Assembly (NCBI RefSeq): GCF_020171315.1
Contig: NZ_JAIUZP010000010.1
Location: 143,938-207,937, forward strand
Origin: Pseudooceanicola nanhaiensis
GTDB lineage: Bacteria; Pseudomonadota; Alphaproteobacteria; Rhodobacterales; Rhodobacteraceae
DNA length: 64,000 bases
Direction of reading: 5' to 3'
Positions 26,465-33,840 of this stretch are shown piece after piece (position 1 is the first letter of the stretch; each line of letters opens with the position of its first letter). The notes under the pieces are model-generated. The model saw only the letters and a program-made list of their open reading frames with translations. It was not told the DNA's origin and did not search any database. The translations under genes were made by a program, and so were the position numbers.

Positions 26465-26513
26465 TTGGCGGGCCGGTCATGGATGTGCTATCTCGTCCGC
26501 GTTAGCGCTAACG
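26465..26513 (+). promoter_or_regulatory. gap promoter with LacI-type operator
   Basis: TTGGCG (26465-26470), 18-bp spacer and TATCTC (26489-26494) form a candidate promoter. A perfect 14-bp palindrome CGTTAGCGCTAACG (26500-26513) starts six bases after the -10, across the likely start site, so bound repressor would block transcription. TTAGCGCTAA is the kind of site bound by LacI-family regulators of central carbon metabolism in Rhodobacter relatives (CceR-like); the regulator itself is not in this window. Confidence 0.6.
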
Positions 26514-26579
26514 AATCTCGCATGGGGATGCGGGAAGGCGCCGGCCCCGGGGGAGGGGCCGCGCAGCGGAGGAAGAAAA

Positions 26580-27650
26580 ATGACCGGCACAGCGACTTCG
26601 GGAACAGTGAAACTTGCGATCAACGGCTTTGGCCGGATCGGGCGGATGGTCCTGCGGGCCTGGATTGAATCCGGGCGGCAGGACGTGGAGATCGTGGCGA
26701 TCAACGATCTGGGCCCGATCGAGACCAACGCCCATCTTTTGAAATACGACAGCGTCCACGGGCGCTTCCCGGCCGAGGTCGAGGTGCGGGAAACGGCGAT
26801 CATCGTGAACGGCCACGAGATCCGGGTGACGGCAGAGCGTGACCCGGCCGCCCTGCCATGGGCGGACGTGGACATCGCGTTGGAATGCACGGGGCGCTTT
26901 ACCAAGCGCGAGGCTGCGGCGGCGCATCTGAAGAACGGATCGGCCAAGGTGCTGATCTCGGCCCCGGGGGAGGGCGCCGATCGCACGGTGGTCTTCGGGG
27001 TGAATGATGCGGAGCTGACGCGGGACGACGTGGTGGTCTCGAACGCCTCCTGCACCACCAACTGCCTTGCCCCCGTGGCCAAGGTGCTGGACGCGACCTT
27101 CGGGATCGAAACCGGCTACATGACCACGGTGCACGCCTATACCGGGGACCAGCCCACGCTGGACACGCTGCACAAGGACCTCTACCGCGCCCGGGCTGCT
27201 GCCATGTCGATGATCCCGACCTCGACCGGGGCCGCCAAGGCGGTGGGCCTCGTCCTGCCGCAGCTCAAGGGCAAGCTCGACGGCTCGGCCATCCGGGTGC
27301 CGACGCCCAATGTCTCGGTCGTGGATCTGACCTTCATGCCAGCCCGGCCTGCCACGGTGGAGGAGGTGAACGCCGCCATCCTCGCCGCAGCCAATGGCGC
27401 GATGAAGGACGTGCTGGCCGTGACGGAGGAGCCGCTCGTCTCCATGGACTTCAACCACCAGCCCGCCAGTTCCACCTTCGCCACCGGGCAGACCCGCGTG
27501 ACCGAGGGCGGCATGGTCCGCGTGCTGAGCTGGTATGACAACGAATGGGGCTTCTCCAACCGGATGCTCGACACCGCCACCGCCATGGCCGCCACGGGCT
27601 TCCCGGCCTGGCAGGTCGCTGCCACCGCCACGGGCGACCAAGAATTTTAA
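26580..27650 (+). CDS. gap: Glyceraldehyde-3-phosphate dehydrogenase, type I
   Basis: 356 residues, about 20 more than usual, from a longer start ([10 protein letters not shown]) and a C-terminal tail. The Rossmann start [18 protein letters not shown], the catalytic Cys158 in [11 protein letters not shown] and the C-terminal [13 protein letters not shown] are intact. After strand 2 the sequence [20 protein letters not shown] differs slightly from the classical NDLxD, so a preference for NAD or NADP is not certain. It acts in glycolysis or gluconeogenesis. It stands alone behind an operator palindrome, which suggests repression by a carbon-sensing LacI-type protein. Confidence 0.95.
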   Translation: MTGTATSGTVKLAINGFGRIGRMVLRAWIESGRQDVEIVAINDLGPIETNAHLLKYDSVHGRFPAEVEVRETAIIVNGHEIRVTAERDPAALPWADVDIALECTGRFTKREAAAAHLKNGSAKVLISAPGEGADRTVVFGVNDAELTRDDVVVSNASCTTNCLAPVAKVLDATFGIETGYMTTVHAYTGDQPTLDTLHKDLYRARAAAMSMIPTSTGAAKAVGLVLPQLKGKLDGSAIRVPTPNVSVVDLTFMPARPATVEEVNAAILAAANGAMKDVLAVTEEPLVSMDFNHQPASSTFATGQTRVTEGGMVRVLSWYDNEWGFSNRMLDTATAMAATGFPAWQVAATATGDQEF

Positions 27651-27663
27651 GCAGAATTCTTGG

Positions 27664-27687
27664 GAAATTTCTTACTTAAGAAATTTC
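27664..27687. promoter_or_regulatory. 24-bp AT-rich palindrome after gap
   Basis: GAAATTTCTTA (27664-27674), CT, TAAGAAATTTC (27677-27687): perfect 11-bp arms with a 2-bp centre. It starts 13 bp past the gap stop and is far more AT-rich than its surroundings. No T-run follows, so it may be a protein-binding site or a transcript-end hairpin. Confidence 0.5.
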
Positions 27688-27711
27688 GGCGCCCGGCGGC
27701 GGGGGGTAAAC

Positions 27712-27728
27712 CTTCCCCGGACTGGAAG
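27712..27728 (+). promoter_or_regulatory. CueR-type operator
   Basis: CTTCC (27712-27716), 7-bp spacer, GGAAG (27724-27728). This matches the CCTTCC-N7-GGAAG pattern of CueR/HmrR sites and lies 50 bp before cueR, with TATAT at 27746-27750 as a possible -10. Autoregulation is the likely role. Confidence 0.55.
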
Positions 27729-27777
27729 CCCGGCGCACGGGCGCCTATATCAGGGTCAGGCGGTCAGGGAGACATCC

Positions 27778-28173
27778 ATGAACATCGGCGACGTGGCAGA
27801 GGCCAGCGGGCTTTCGGCAAAGACCATCCGCTACTACGAGGACATCGGGCTGATCCGGCCCGGCCGCGGTGAGAACGGCTATCGCCGGTTCTCGGACACG
27901 GACCTGCACAAGCTCAGCTTCCTGTCGCGCTCGCGCTCGCTGGGCTTTTCCATCGACGATTGCCGCGCCCTGCTGGCGCTCTACGAGGACCGGGAGCGCG
28001 CCAGTGCCGACGTCCGCGCGGTGGCGCAGCAGAACCTCGCCCGGGTCGAGGCCAAGATCGCGGAGCTGGAGGGCCTCAAGGCCACGCTCTCCGACCTCAT
28101 CGGCAAATGCCACGGCGACACGCGGCCCGATTGCCCGATCCTCGCCGATCTCGCCGCCGCGCCACAATCTTGA
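27778..28173 (+). CDS. cueR: Copper-responsive MerR-family regulator CueR
   Basis: 131 residues. The MerR HTH (MNIGDVAEASGLSAKTIRYY) is followed by the dimer helix (ASADVRAVAQQNLARVEAKI). The metal loop has Cys111 and Cys119 separated by seven residues (CHGDTRPDC), the spacing of monovalent-ion sensors CueR/HmrR. It activates copper efflux genes by untwisting promoters with long spacers. No copper ATPase or oxidase is next to it, so its targets lie elsewhere; a matching operator precedes the gene itself. Confidence 0.9.
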   Translation: MNIGDVAEASGLSAKTIRYYEDIGLIRPGRGENGYRRFSDTDLHKLSFLSRSRSLGFSIDDCRALLALYEDRERASADVRAVAQQNLARVEAKIAELEGLKATLSDLIGKCHGDTRPDCPILADLAAAPQS

Positions 28174-28199
28174 CCTGACCCGGCCCTTGCCGCGCCTTT

Positions 28200-28226
28200 C
28201 TCCCCGGTCACACTGCCACCGGGGAG
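28200..28226 (+). other. Hairpin between cueR and glpD
   Basis: CTCCCCGGT (28200-28208) pairs perfectly with ACCGGGGAG (28218-28226), 9-nt loop, no T-run. It lies 22 bp before the glpD start. It could weakly terminate cueR or influence glpD translation. Confidence 0.4.
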
Positions 28227-28248
28227 CAATCGAAGACGTGGGTGGGCC

Positions 28249-29838
28249 ATGACAGACAGCGGGCAGTTCGATCTTTTCATCATCGGTGGCGGCCTTCACG
28301 GCTGCGCCATTGCGCGCGACGCCGCCGGGCGGGGCCTCTCGGTCGCCCTGGCCGAGAAGGGCGATCTGGCCAGCGGCACTTCCGGGGCCAGCGGCAAGCT
28401 GCTGCAGGGCGGGGTCGGGGACCTCGAAACCCTCCGCTTCGCCGAGATTCGCGAGGCCCTGCAGGAGCGCAACACGCTGATGCAACTGGCCCCGCACCTG
28501 GCCCGTCCCCTGCGCCTCGTGCTGCCGCTGACCCCCGACGCCCCGATGGCGAGCCCCAGTGCCGCCACCAAGCTCTTCTCGACCTTCCTGCCCTGGCTTG
28601 GCACCCGCCGCCCCAACTGGATGATCCGCATGGGGCTGCGCCGCTATGACCGGATGGGGGGCGGGGTCCTCGAGTCCCCCGCCGAGGTCGATCTGACCAA
28701 CGTCCTGGGCCGCATCCTGCGCCGCCGGCCCGGCGTGGCCTACGAGATCACCGAGGCGATGGTGGACGACGCCCGCCTGACCGTGGCCACCGCCGTGGAT
28801 GCCGCCGCCCGCGGCGCGCAGGTGATGACCCGCACCGCCGTCACCGCCGCCCGGCGCGAAAACAACCACTGGCGCATCACGCTGGAGGATCAGCAGACCG
28901 GCGCCACGCGCGACGTGACCGCAAGCGCCGTGATCAATGCGGCGGGACCCTGGGCCGGGCAGATGCTGGCCCAGGCCTTCAAGCGCCCGCCGAAGCAGCC
29001 CACGCGCCTGCTGCGCGGTAGCCACGTGGTGACCCGCAGGCTCTACGATCACGATCGCGGCTATATCTTCGAGGGGCCGGACCGCAGCCTGCTCTACATC
29101 CTGCCCTTCGAGGAGGATTTCACCCTGATCGGCGCCAGCCGGGTCGAACATATCGGCCCGGACGTCCCCGCGGCCTGCAGCCGCGACGAGGCCGAGTTGC
29201 TCTGCGACCGCGTGACGGCGCTGCTCGACCGCGAGGTGACGCCCGAGGATGTCCTGTGGAGCTACTCCGGCCTGCGCCCGCTGCCCTACGAGGAGGAAGA
29301 GGGCACCGCCACGGGATGGCGCCAGCCGGAGCTTGCCCTGGCCGAGGGGCCGGGGGCACCGCTGCTGAGCGTCTTCGGCGGCAGGATGACCACCCACCGC
29401 CGTACGGCCGAGGCCGCCGTGGACCGGATCAGCGCCTCGCTGGAACGCGCCACGCAGGGCTGGACGGCCCGCGCTGCCCTGCCGGGGGGCGATCTGCCCG
29501 CCAATGGGCTGGAGAGCCTGATCTCGCGCCTGCGCCGCCGCTACAGCTTTGTCAGCGAAGGCTGGGCGCGGCGGCTGGTGACCAGCTATGGCACCAAGGC
29601 CTTCGAGGTTCTGGGCGACGCGGTGCATCTTACCGACCTCGGCCGCGATTTCGGCGCGACGCTCTTCGAGCGTGAGGTCCGCTGGCTGATGGAGCAGGAG
29701 TTTGCCCAGACCGCCGAGGATGTCCTCTGGCGCCGGGGCAAGCTGGGCCTGCGGATGAGCCCTGGCGAGGTCTCGGCCCTGCAGGGCTGGATGAGCGCCG
29801 CTCAGACCCCCGCCACGCCGGAGACCGAGGTCGCCTGA
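28249..29838 (+). CDS. glpD: Aerobic glycerol-3-phosphate dehydrogenase
   Basis: 529 residues. An FAD-dependent, membrane-associated enzyme that oxidises sn-glycerol-3-phosphate to dihydroxyacetone phosphate and passes electrons to quinone. The FAD loop FIIGGGLHGCAIARDAAGRG is at residues 10-29, followed by SGTSGASGKLLQGG. The substrate region RLLRGSHVV, the LPFEEDFTLIGAS strand and the YSGLRPL motif are conserved, and the C-terminal helical DAO_C domain is present. No glpR, glpK or glpF is adjacent. A stable hairpin follows at 29930-29967. Confidence 0.93.
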   Translation: MTDSGQFDLFIIGGGLHGCAIARDAAGRGLSVALAEKGDLASGTSGASGKLLQGGVGDLETLRFAEIREALQERNTLMQLAPHLARPLRLVLPLTPDAPMASPSAATKLFSTFLPWLGTRRPNWMIRMGLRRYDRMGGGVLESPAEVDLTNVLGRILRRRPGVAYEITEAMVDDARLTVATAVDAAARGAQVMTRTAVTAARRENNHWRITLEDQQTGATRDVTASAVINAAGPWAGQMLAQAFKRPPKQPTRLLRGSHVVTRRLYDHDRGYIFEGPDRSLLYILPFEEDFTLIGASRVEHIGPDVPAACSRDEAELLCDRVTALLDREVTPEDVLWSYSGLRPLPYEEEEGTATGWRQPELALAEGPGAPLLSVFGGRMTTHRRTAEAAVDRISASLERATQGWTARAALPGGDLPANGLESLISRLRRRYSFVSEGWARRLVTSYGTKAFEVLGDAVHLTDLGRDFGATLFEREVRWLMEQEFAQTAEDVLWRRGKLGLRMSPGEVSALQGWMSAAQTPATPETEVA

Positions 29839-29929
29839 CTGCGGCAGATCGCTGCCGCCTGACCGCGGTGGACGACTGCACCCTGACCGCGGTGGGCTGG
29901 TGGCAAATGGCCCGGAATTTCCTTTCAGG

Positions 29930-29967
29930 ACAGCCCCCTGCGGCGCAGACCGCCCGCAGGGGGCTGT
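29930..29967 (+). terminator. Hairpin after glpD
   Basis: A perfect 14-bp stem, ACAGCCCCCTGCGG (29930-29943) with CCGCAGGGGGCTGT (29954-29967), loop of 10. No T-run, so termination may be Rho-assisted. Between it and glpD, the sequence CTGACCGCGGTGG occurs twice (29859-29871 and 29883-29895). Confidence 0.55.
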
Positions 29968-30098
29968 CTGATGCTGCCTTGCGCAGCGGCAAGGCCGCGC
30001 GACGTGACGCCATGCGATCTGGGGCTGGCAAGTCGCCGCGCCCGGTCCTAGTCTCGCGCAACCCCCATCTCCCAGCGGGCACAGGAAAGGTCGGCGAC

Positions 30099-31376
30099 AT
30101 GGCAGGCACGGCAGGCGGCAACGGCAATCTCTGGTCGGCGACGGCCGGCGCGGCGGTGGACACATCCCCGCTGACGCAGGACCTGACGGTCGATCTGGTC
30201 GTTGTCGGTGGCGGGTTCACGGGCCTCTCCGCGGCGCTGCACGCGGCAGAGCAGGGCGCCTCGGTCTGCCTGCTGGAGGCCGAGGAGATCGGCCACGGCG
30301 GATCCGGCCGCAACGTGGGCCTCGTCAACGCGGGGCTCTGGCTGCCGCCCGGCGACGTGGCCAAGATCATGGGCGAACGCCCCGGCGCGCGGCTGAACGC
30401 GGTGCTGGCGGGCGGGCCGGACATGGTCTTTGACCTGATTGCCCGGCACGACATCGCCTGCGAGGCGGTGCGTAATGGCACGCTGCACTGTGCCCATGCG
30501 GCCTCTGGCATGCGCGATCTTGAACGGCGCCACGCCCAGCTGACCCAGATCGGCGCGCCGGTCAGCCTGCTGTCGGCCGAGGACGCCCGCGCCCGCACCG
30601 GCAGCCCGGCGGTTCACGGCGCGCTCTTCGATCCCCGGGCGGGCACCGTGCAGCCCAAGGCCTATGCCCGCGGACTTGCCCGGGCCGCCATGACGGCGGG
30701 CGCGCGGATCGTGCAGGGCCAACCAGCCGGCAAGCGTCAGTCCACCGGTGACCGCTGGATCGTCGAGGCGGGAGGCCACAAGATCACCGCGCGGGCGCTG
30801 ATCGAGGCCACCAACGCCTATGGCCAGACGCCCGGACGGTTCACGCCGATGCATTACTTCCAGATGGCCACCGCGCCGCTGCCCGAGGACCTGCTGAAGG
30901 ACATCCTGCCCGGGCTGGAAGGCTGCTGGGATACGGCGCTCGTCATGTCCTCCTTCCGGCGCGATGCGGCGGGGCGGGTCATCGTTGGGGGCATCGGCGC
31001 ACTCGACCATGCCGCCAGCGGGGTGCACGGGGCCTGGGCGCGGCGCAAGCTGGGCCGGCTCTTCCCGCAGCTCGCCGGGCAACCGCTGGAGCACGCCTGG
31101 CACGGGCGCATTGCCTCGACGGCGGATCACCTGCCCAAGATCGAGCGCTTCGGCGTGCGCGGCTATGCGGCCTACGGCTACTCGGGGCGCGGGATCGGGA
31201 CGGGCACGCTCTTCGGCAAGGTGCTGGCGCAGGCGGCGCTGAGCGCGGAAGAGGCGGCGCTGCCGCTGGTGCCGGTCCCCGCCTACGCGGAGAAGATGAC
31301 CGGCGCGCGGGCGCTCTACTACGAGAGCGGCGCGGTCACGATGCATGGGCTGGAACTGGCGGGCCTCAAGCGCTGA
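30099..31376 (+). CDS. FAD-dependent oxidoreductase, DAO/PuuB-like
   Basis: 425 residues from ATG 30099, preceded by AGGAAAGG. The FAD-binding loop LVVVGGGFTGLSAALHAAEQ is at about residues 34-53 and the HGGSGRNVGLVNAGLW stretch is typical of gamma-glutamylputrescine oxidase-like members of the DAO family. A late HGRIASTADHLPKIERFG then GYSGRGIGTGTLFGKVLA segment closes the FAD site. It should oxidise an amine or amino acid and make hydrogen peroxide. The substrate is unknown; there is no polyamine operon around it. It converges with ybaK. Confidence 0.82.
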   Translation: MAGTAGGNGNLWSATAGAAVDTSPLTQDLTVDLVVVGGGFTGLSAALHAAEQGASVCLLEAEEIGHGGSGRNVGLVNAGLWLPPGDVAKIMGERPGARLNAVLAGGPDMVFDLIARHDIACEAVRNGTLHCAHAASGMRDLERRHAQLTQIGAPVSLLSAEDARARTGSPAVHGALFDPRAGTVQPKAYARGLARAAMTAGARIVQGQPAGKRQSTGDRWIVEAGGHKITARALIEATNAYGQTPGRFTPMHYFQMATAPLPEDLLKDILPGLEGCWDTALVMSSFRRDAAGRVIVGGIGALDHAASGVHGAWARRKLGRLFPQLAGQPLEHAWHGRIASTADHLPKIERFGVRGYAAYGYSGRGIGTGTLFGKVLAQAALSAEEAALPLVPVPAYAEKMTGARALYYESGAVTMHGLELAGLKR

Positions 31377-31408
31377 GACCCCGGTTCAGGCGGGGGCAGC
31401 GTCGCGCC

Positions 31409-31885
31409 TCAGGCGATGAGCGTCGCCGCCCGGCCGCCACTTGCGGCAATGGCATCGGCGGGCGCAAGCGCCACCATCAGCCCGCGCTGCCCGCCGTTCA
31501 GCACGATCTCCTCCGCCGCCGCCATGGCGCTTGCCTCGAAGAGCACCGGCACGCGCTTCTTCTGGCCGAAGGGGCTGATCCCGCCGGTGCGAAAGCCGGT
31601 CAGCCGTTCTGCCTTGGCCGGGTCCATCATCTGCGCCGACTTGCCGCCAAAGCCCGCCGCGACCCGCTTCATGGAGAGGCTCTGGTCCGAGGGGATCACC
31701 GCACAGCAGGGCTTTCCGTCGACCTCTACCATCAGGGTCTTGAGGACGCGGGCGGCCTCCACCCCGATGGCCTCTGCCGCGTGGAGGCCGATCTTGTCCT
31801 GCCCCGCGACGTACTCATAGGCGATCAGCCGGAAGGGGACCTTCGCCCGCTCCAGCGCAATGGTGGCCTGTGTGCCCTTGCTCAT
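31409..31885 (-). CDS. ybaK: Cys-tRNA(Pro) deacylase YbaK/EbsC
   Basis: 158 residues. The YbaK/aaRS-associated domain is complete: VLKTLMVEVDGKPCCAVIPS with the catalytic Lys in LKT, then GGKSAQMMDPAKAERLTGF and TGGISPFGQKKRVPVLFE. It hydrolyses mischarged Cys-tRNA(Pro) in trans. It is the third gene of a leftward operon with 4-bp overlaps, after the DUF4186 and IMPACT-type genes. Confidence 0.92.
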   Translation of the reverse strand: MSKGTQATIALERAKVPFRLIAYEYVAGQDKIGLHAAEAIGVEAARVLKTLMVEVDGKPCCAVIPSDQSLSMKRVAAGFGGKSAQMMDPAKAERLTGFRTGGISPFGQKKRVPVLFEASAMAAAEEIVLNGGQRGLMVALAPADAIAASGGRAATLIA

Positions 31886-32238
31886 CCGCGATACCCCATT
31901 TCCCGGTCGATCCAGCGCAGGATCACCTGCACCACCTCTGCCTGTTCGGCGTCGCTCAACGCCCGCCCGGCCGCAAGCCCGTGCCATTTCGCAAGACAGC
32001 CCCGGCAGCAGCAGGCCGTGGCGTGTTGCGCGACGAAAACCGGATGGCCGCGCATCGGGGTTTGCTTGCCGTCGTTGATTGGCTGCGCGGGCGCCAGCCG
32101 GTCGCGGATGAAGTCCTGCGCATGGGAGAGGATCACCGCGCGGCCCTTCTGATCCGCATAGGCCCGTTCCCTGGGGCCAAGGTGAAACCGGCTGCGGAAG
32201 GGGGACCGCGCCAGACGGGCGAAGAGCGCGTCGCTCAC
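31882..32238 (-). CDS. DUF4186 protein
   Basis: 118 residues. The family pattern is strong: LFARLARSPFRSRFHLGPRE, GRAVILSHAQDFIRDRL, NDGKQTPMRGHPVF, then AQHATACCCRGCLAKWHG and a C-terminal VVQVILRWIDREMG helix. The Cys cluster CCCRGC with nearby His residues suggests a metal site. No function is known. ATGA overlaps join it to the IMPACT-type gene before it and ybaK after it, which hints at a translation or tRNA link. Confidence 0.82.
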   Translation of the reverse strand: MSDALFARLARSPFRSRFHLGPRERAYADQKGRAVILSHAQDFIRDRLAPAQPINDGKQTPMRGHPVFVAQHATACCCRGCLAKWHGLAAGRALSDAEQAEVVQVILRWIDREMGYRG

Positions 32239-32582
32239 AGCCCCTCCAGATAGATGCGCACGGCCTCCTGCACATGGCGGAACCGATCCCCGCCCAAGTG
32301 CTTGCCGCCGTACCAGCGGGTCACCACGACGATATGATCGTAGAGGCCCTCGCGTTCCAGCATCCGCAGGATTACCATGCCCGCGCCGCTTTCGCCGTCA
32401 TCGTTCTTGATCGGCGCGTCGCGGGTCAGCAGGCCCCATGTGTTGTGGGTCGCCTTAGCGAACTTCTTCTTCCGGCACAGCGCCTTGATGAAGGCCTTGG
32501 CCTCCTCCTCGGAGGTGCAGGGCCCGCCGGAGACGGCGTATTTCGACCCCCGGTCGGAGATGATGTTCTCGATCACGCGCAT
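32235..32582 (-). CDS. IMPACT/YigZ-family (UPF0029) protein
   Basis: 115 residues, only the N-terminal IMPACT domain without the usual C-terminal ferredoxin-like YigZ domain. The hallmark is present: NDDGESGAGMVILRMLEREG followed by VVVVTRWYGGKHLGGDRFRH. Eukaryotic IMPACT modulates Gcn2, and bacterial members bind nucleic acid, but the bacterial role is not established. First gene of the operon with DUF4186 and ybaK. Confidence 0.82.
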   Translation of the reverse strand: MRVIENIISDRGSKYAVSGGPCTSEEEAKAFIKALCRKKKFAKATHNTWGLLTRDAPIKNDDGESGAGMVILRMLEREGLYDHIVVVTRWYGGKHLGGDRFRHVQEAVRIYLEGL

Positions 32583-32690
32583 GGGGAAAGGGGGTAGGGC
32601 AGCGCGCCGCCGGGATCAAGGGCGGGCGGATCGCGGCGCCGGTCCGGGGCTGTGGGGGGCTGGGGCCATGGGGCGCCAGTGCGCCGCCGC

Positions 32691-33605
32691 TCAGCCCTGC
32701 GCCAGCGGGCGGAACCGGACCTCGCCCACCAGCCAGTCCCGGAAGGCCGCCACAAGGGGCGCGTCGCCGTGCCCCTCCGGCGTGACGATCCAATAGGCGA
32801 GGTCGGTGGCGTGGGGCTGATCCAGCATCACCTTCAGCGCGCCGCTCTCCAGCTCGGCCTCGATCAGGTATTGCGGCAGCAGGGCATAACCCATGCCCGC
32901 AAGGGCCGCCTCGATGGTGAGGGAGAACTGGTCCATCCAGTGCCCGCGCAGCGCCTCCGCCCCCTCGATCCCCTGTGCCGCGAACCAGTCGGGCCAGAGC
33001 CCGGGCCTTGTGGTCAGATGCAGCAGGTCGCGGCCGATCAGGTCCTCGGGGCGGGCGACGGGCGGGCCGTCGCGCAGGGCGCCGCCTGCCACGGGCAGGA
33101 CGATCTCGGAACAGAGGTAGGTGCAGCTGCCGCCGGGCCAGAGCGGCTGACCGAAGTGGATCGCAAGGTCACAGCCGCTGCGGGAGAAGTCGAAAAGCTC
33201 GCGCTTGGTCGTCAGGTCGACGCGCAGGCCGGGATGCGCCGCGAGGAAGCCGGGCAGGCGCGGCATCAGCCAGCGGCTGGCAAAGCTGGGCAGGGCGTTC
33301 ACCGCCAGCACCGCCTCGCCCGCGGGTCCGGCGAGCGCATGGCGCATGGTGGCCTGCGACAGCGAGAGCAGCCGTTCGACCTGTGGCAGCAGGCTGCGGC
33401 CGGCCTCGGACAGCACGACCCGGCCGCGCAGCCGGTCGAAGAGCACCTTGCCGGTCTGGTCCTCCAGCTCCTTTATCTGGCGGCTGACCGCGCTCTGGGT
33501 CAGGTGCAGCTCCTCGCCCGCGCGGGTGAAAGAGCCATGGCGGGCCGCAGCCTCGAAGGCCTGAAGGATGCGCAGATCGGGAACAAGGCGGCGGGGGGCG
33601 GTCAT
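32691..33605 (-). CDS. LysR-family regulator, GcvA-like
   Basis: 304 residues starting MTAPRRLVPDLRILQAFEAA, the ATG just downstream of a G-rich repeat tract; longer starts would translate that tract into Pro/Arg repeats. The HTH GSFTRAGEELHLTQSAVSRQ and the effector domain with RWLMPRLPGFLAAHPGLRVD are of the GcvA type. It is divergent from the aldehyde dehydrogenase gene at 33841 and is its likely regulator. Confidence 0.87.
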   Translation of the reverse strand: MTAPRRLVPDLRILQAFEAAARHGSFTRAGEELHLTQSAVSRQIKELEDQTGKVLFDRLRGRVVLSEAGRSLLPQVERLLSLSQATMRHALAGPAGEAVLAVNALPSFASRWLMPRLPGFLAAHPGLRVDLTTKRELFDFSRSGCDLAIHFGQPLWPGGSCTYLCSEIVLPVAGGALRDGPPVARPEDLIGRDLLHLTTRPGLWPDWFAAQGIEGAEALRGHWMDQFSLTIEAALAGMGYALLPQYLIEAELESGALKVMLDQPHATDLAYWIVTPEGHGDAPLVAAFRDWLVGEVRFRPLAQG

Positions 33606-33641
33606 GACGGGCCTGCGGATGGCTGGGGGCAGGGGAGGGCT

Positions 33642-33693
33642 GGGACGGTCGGGGCGGGGGCGGTTGGGACGGTCGGGGCGGGGGCGGTTGGGA
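33642..33693. repeat. Tandem 24-bp G-rich direct repeat
   Basis: A 24-bp unit beginning GGGACGGTCGGGGCGGGGGC occurs twice in perfect tandem (33642-33665, 33666-33689), followed by GGGA of a third copy. It lies between the divergent LysR and aldehyde dehydrogenase genes, 37 bp upstream of the LysR start. The G-runs could form a quadruplex or be prone to slippage. Confidence 0.8.
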
Positions 33694-33840
33694 TAGGGGA
33701 TCAGACTAGCGGAGGTCATGCGAAACCGGAATGCCCCCTTGCCGATTCATGGTTCGAAATTCATGGGCCGCGCTGGTAAGGTCGCGCCAAATCGACATTG
33801 GACCTGCGCACGCAGGTCAGATCACCACAGGAGAGCCCGG

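Noticed and set aside
27745..30165. 806-codon minus-strand open frame opposite cueR and glpD
   Set aside because: Antisense shadow of two recognisable genes; the product is Ala/Gly/Arg-rich without family features.
33642..33693. Possible CRISPR repeats
   Set aside because: Units are directly adjacent with no spacers and only two full copies; this is a simple tandem repeat.
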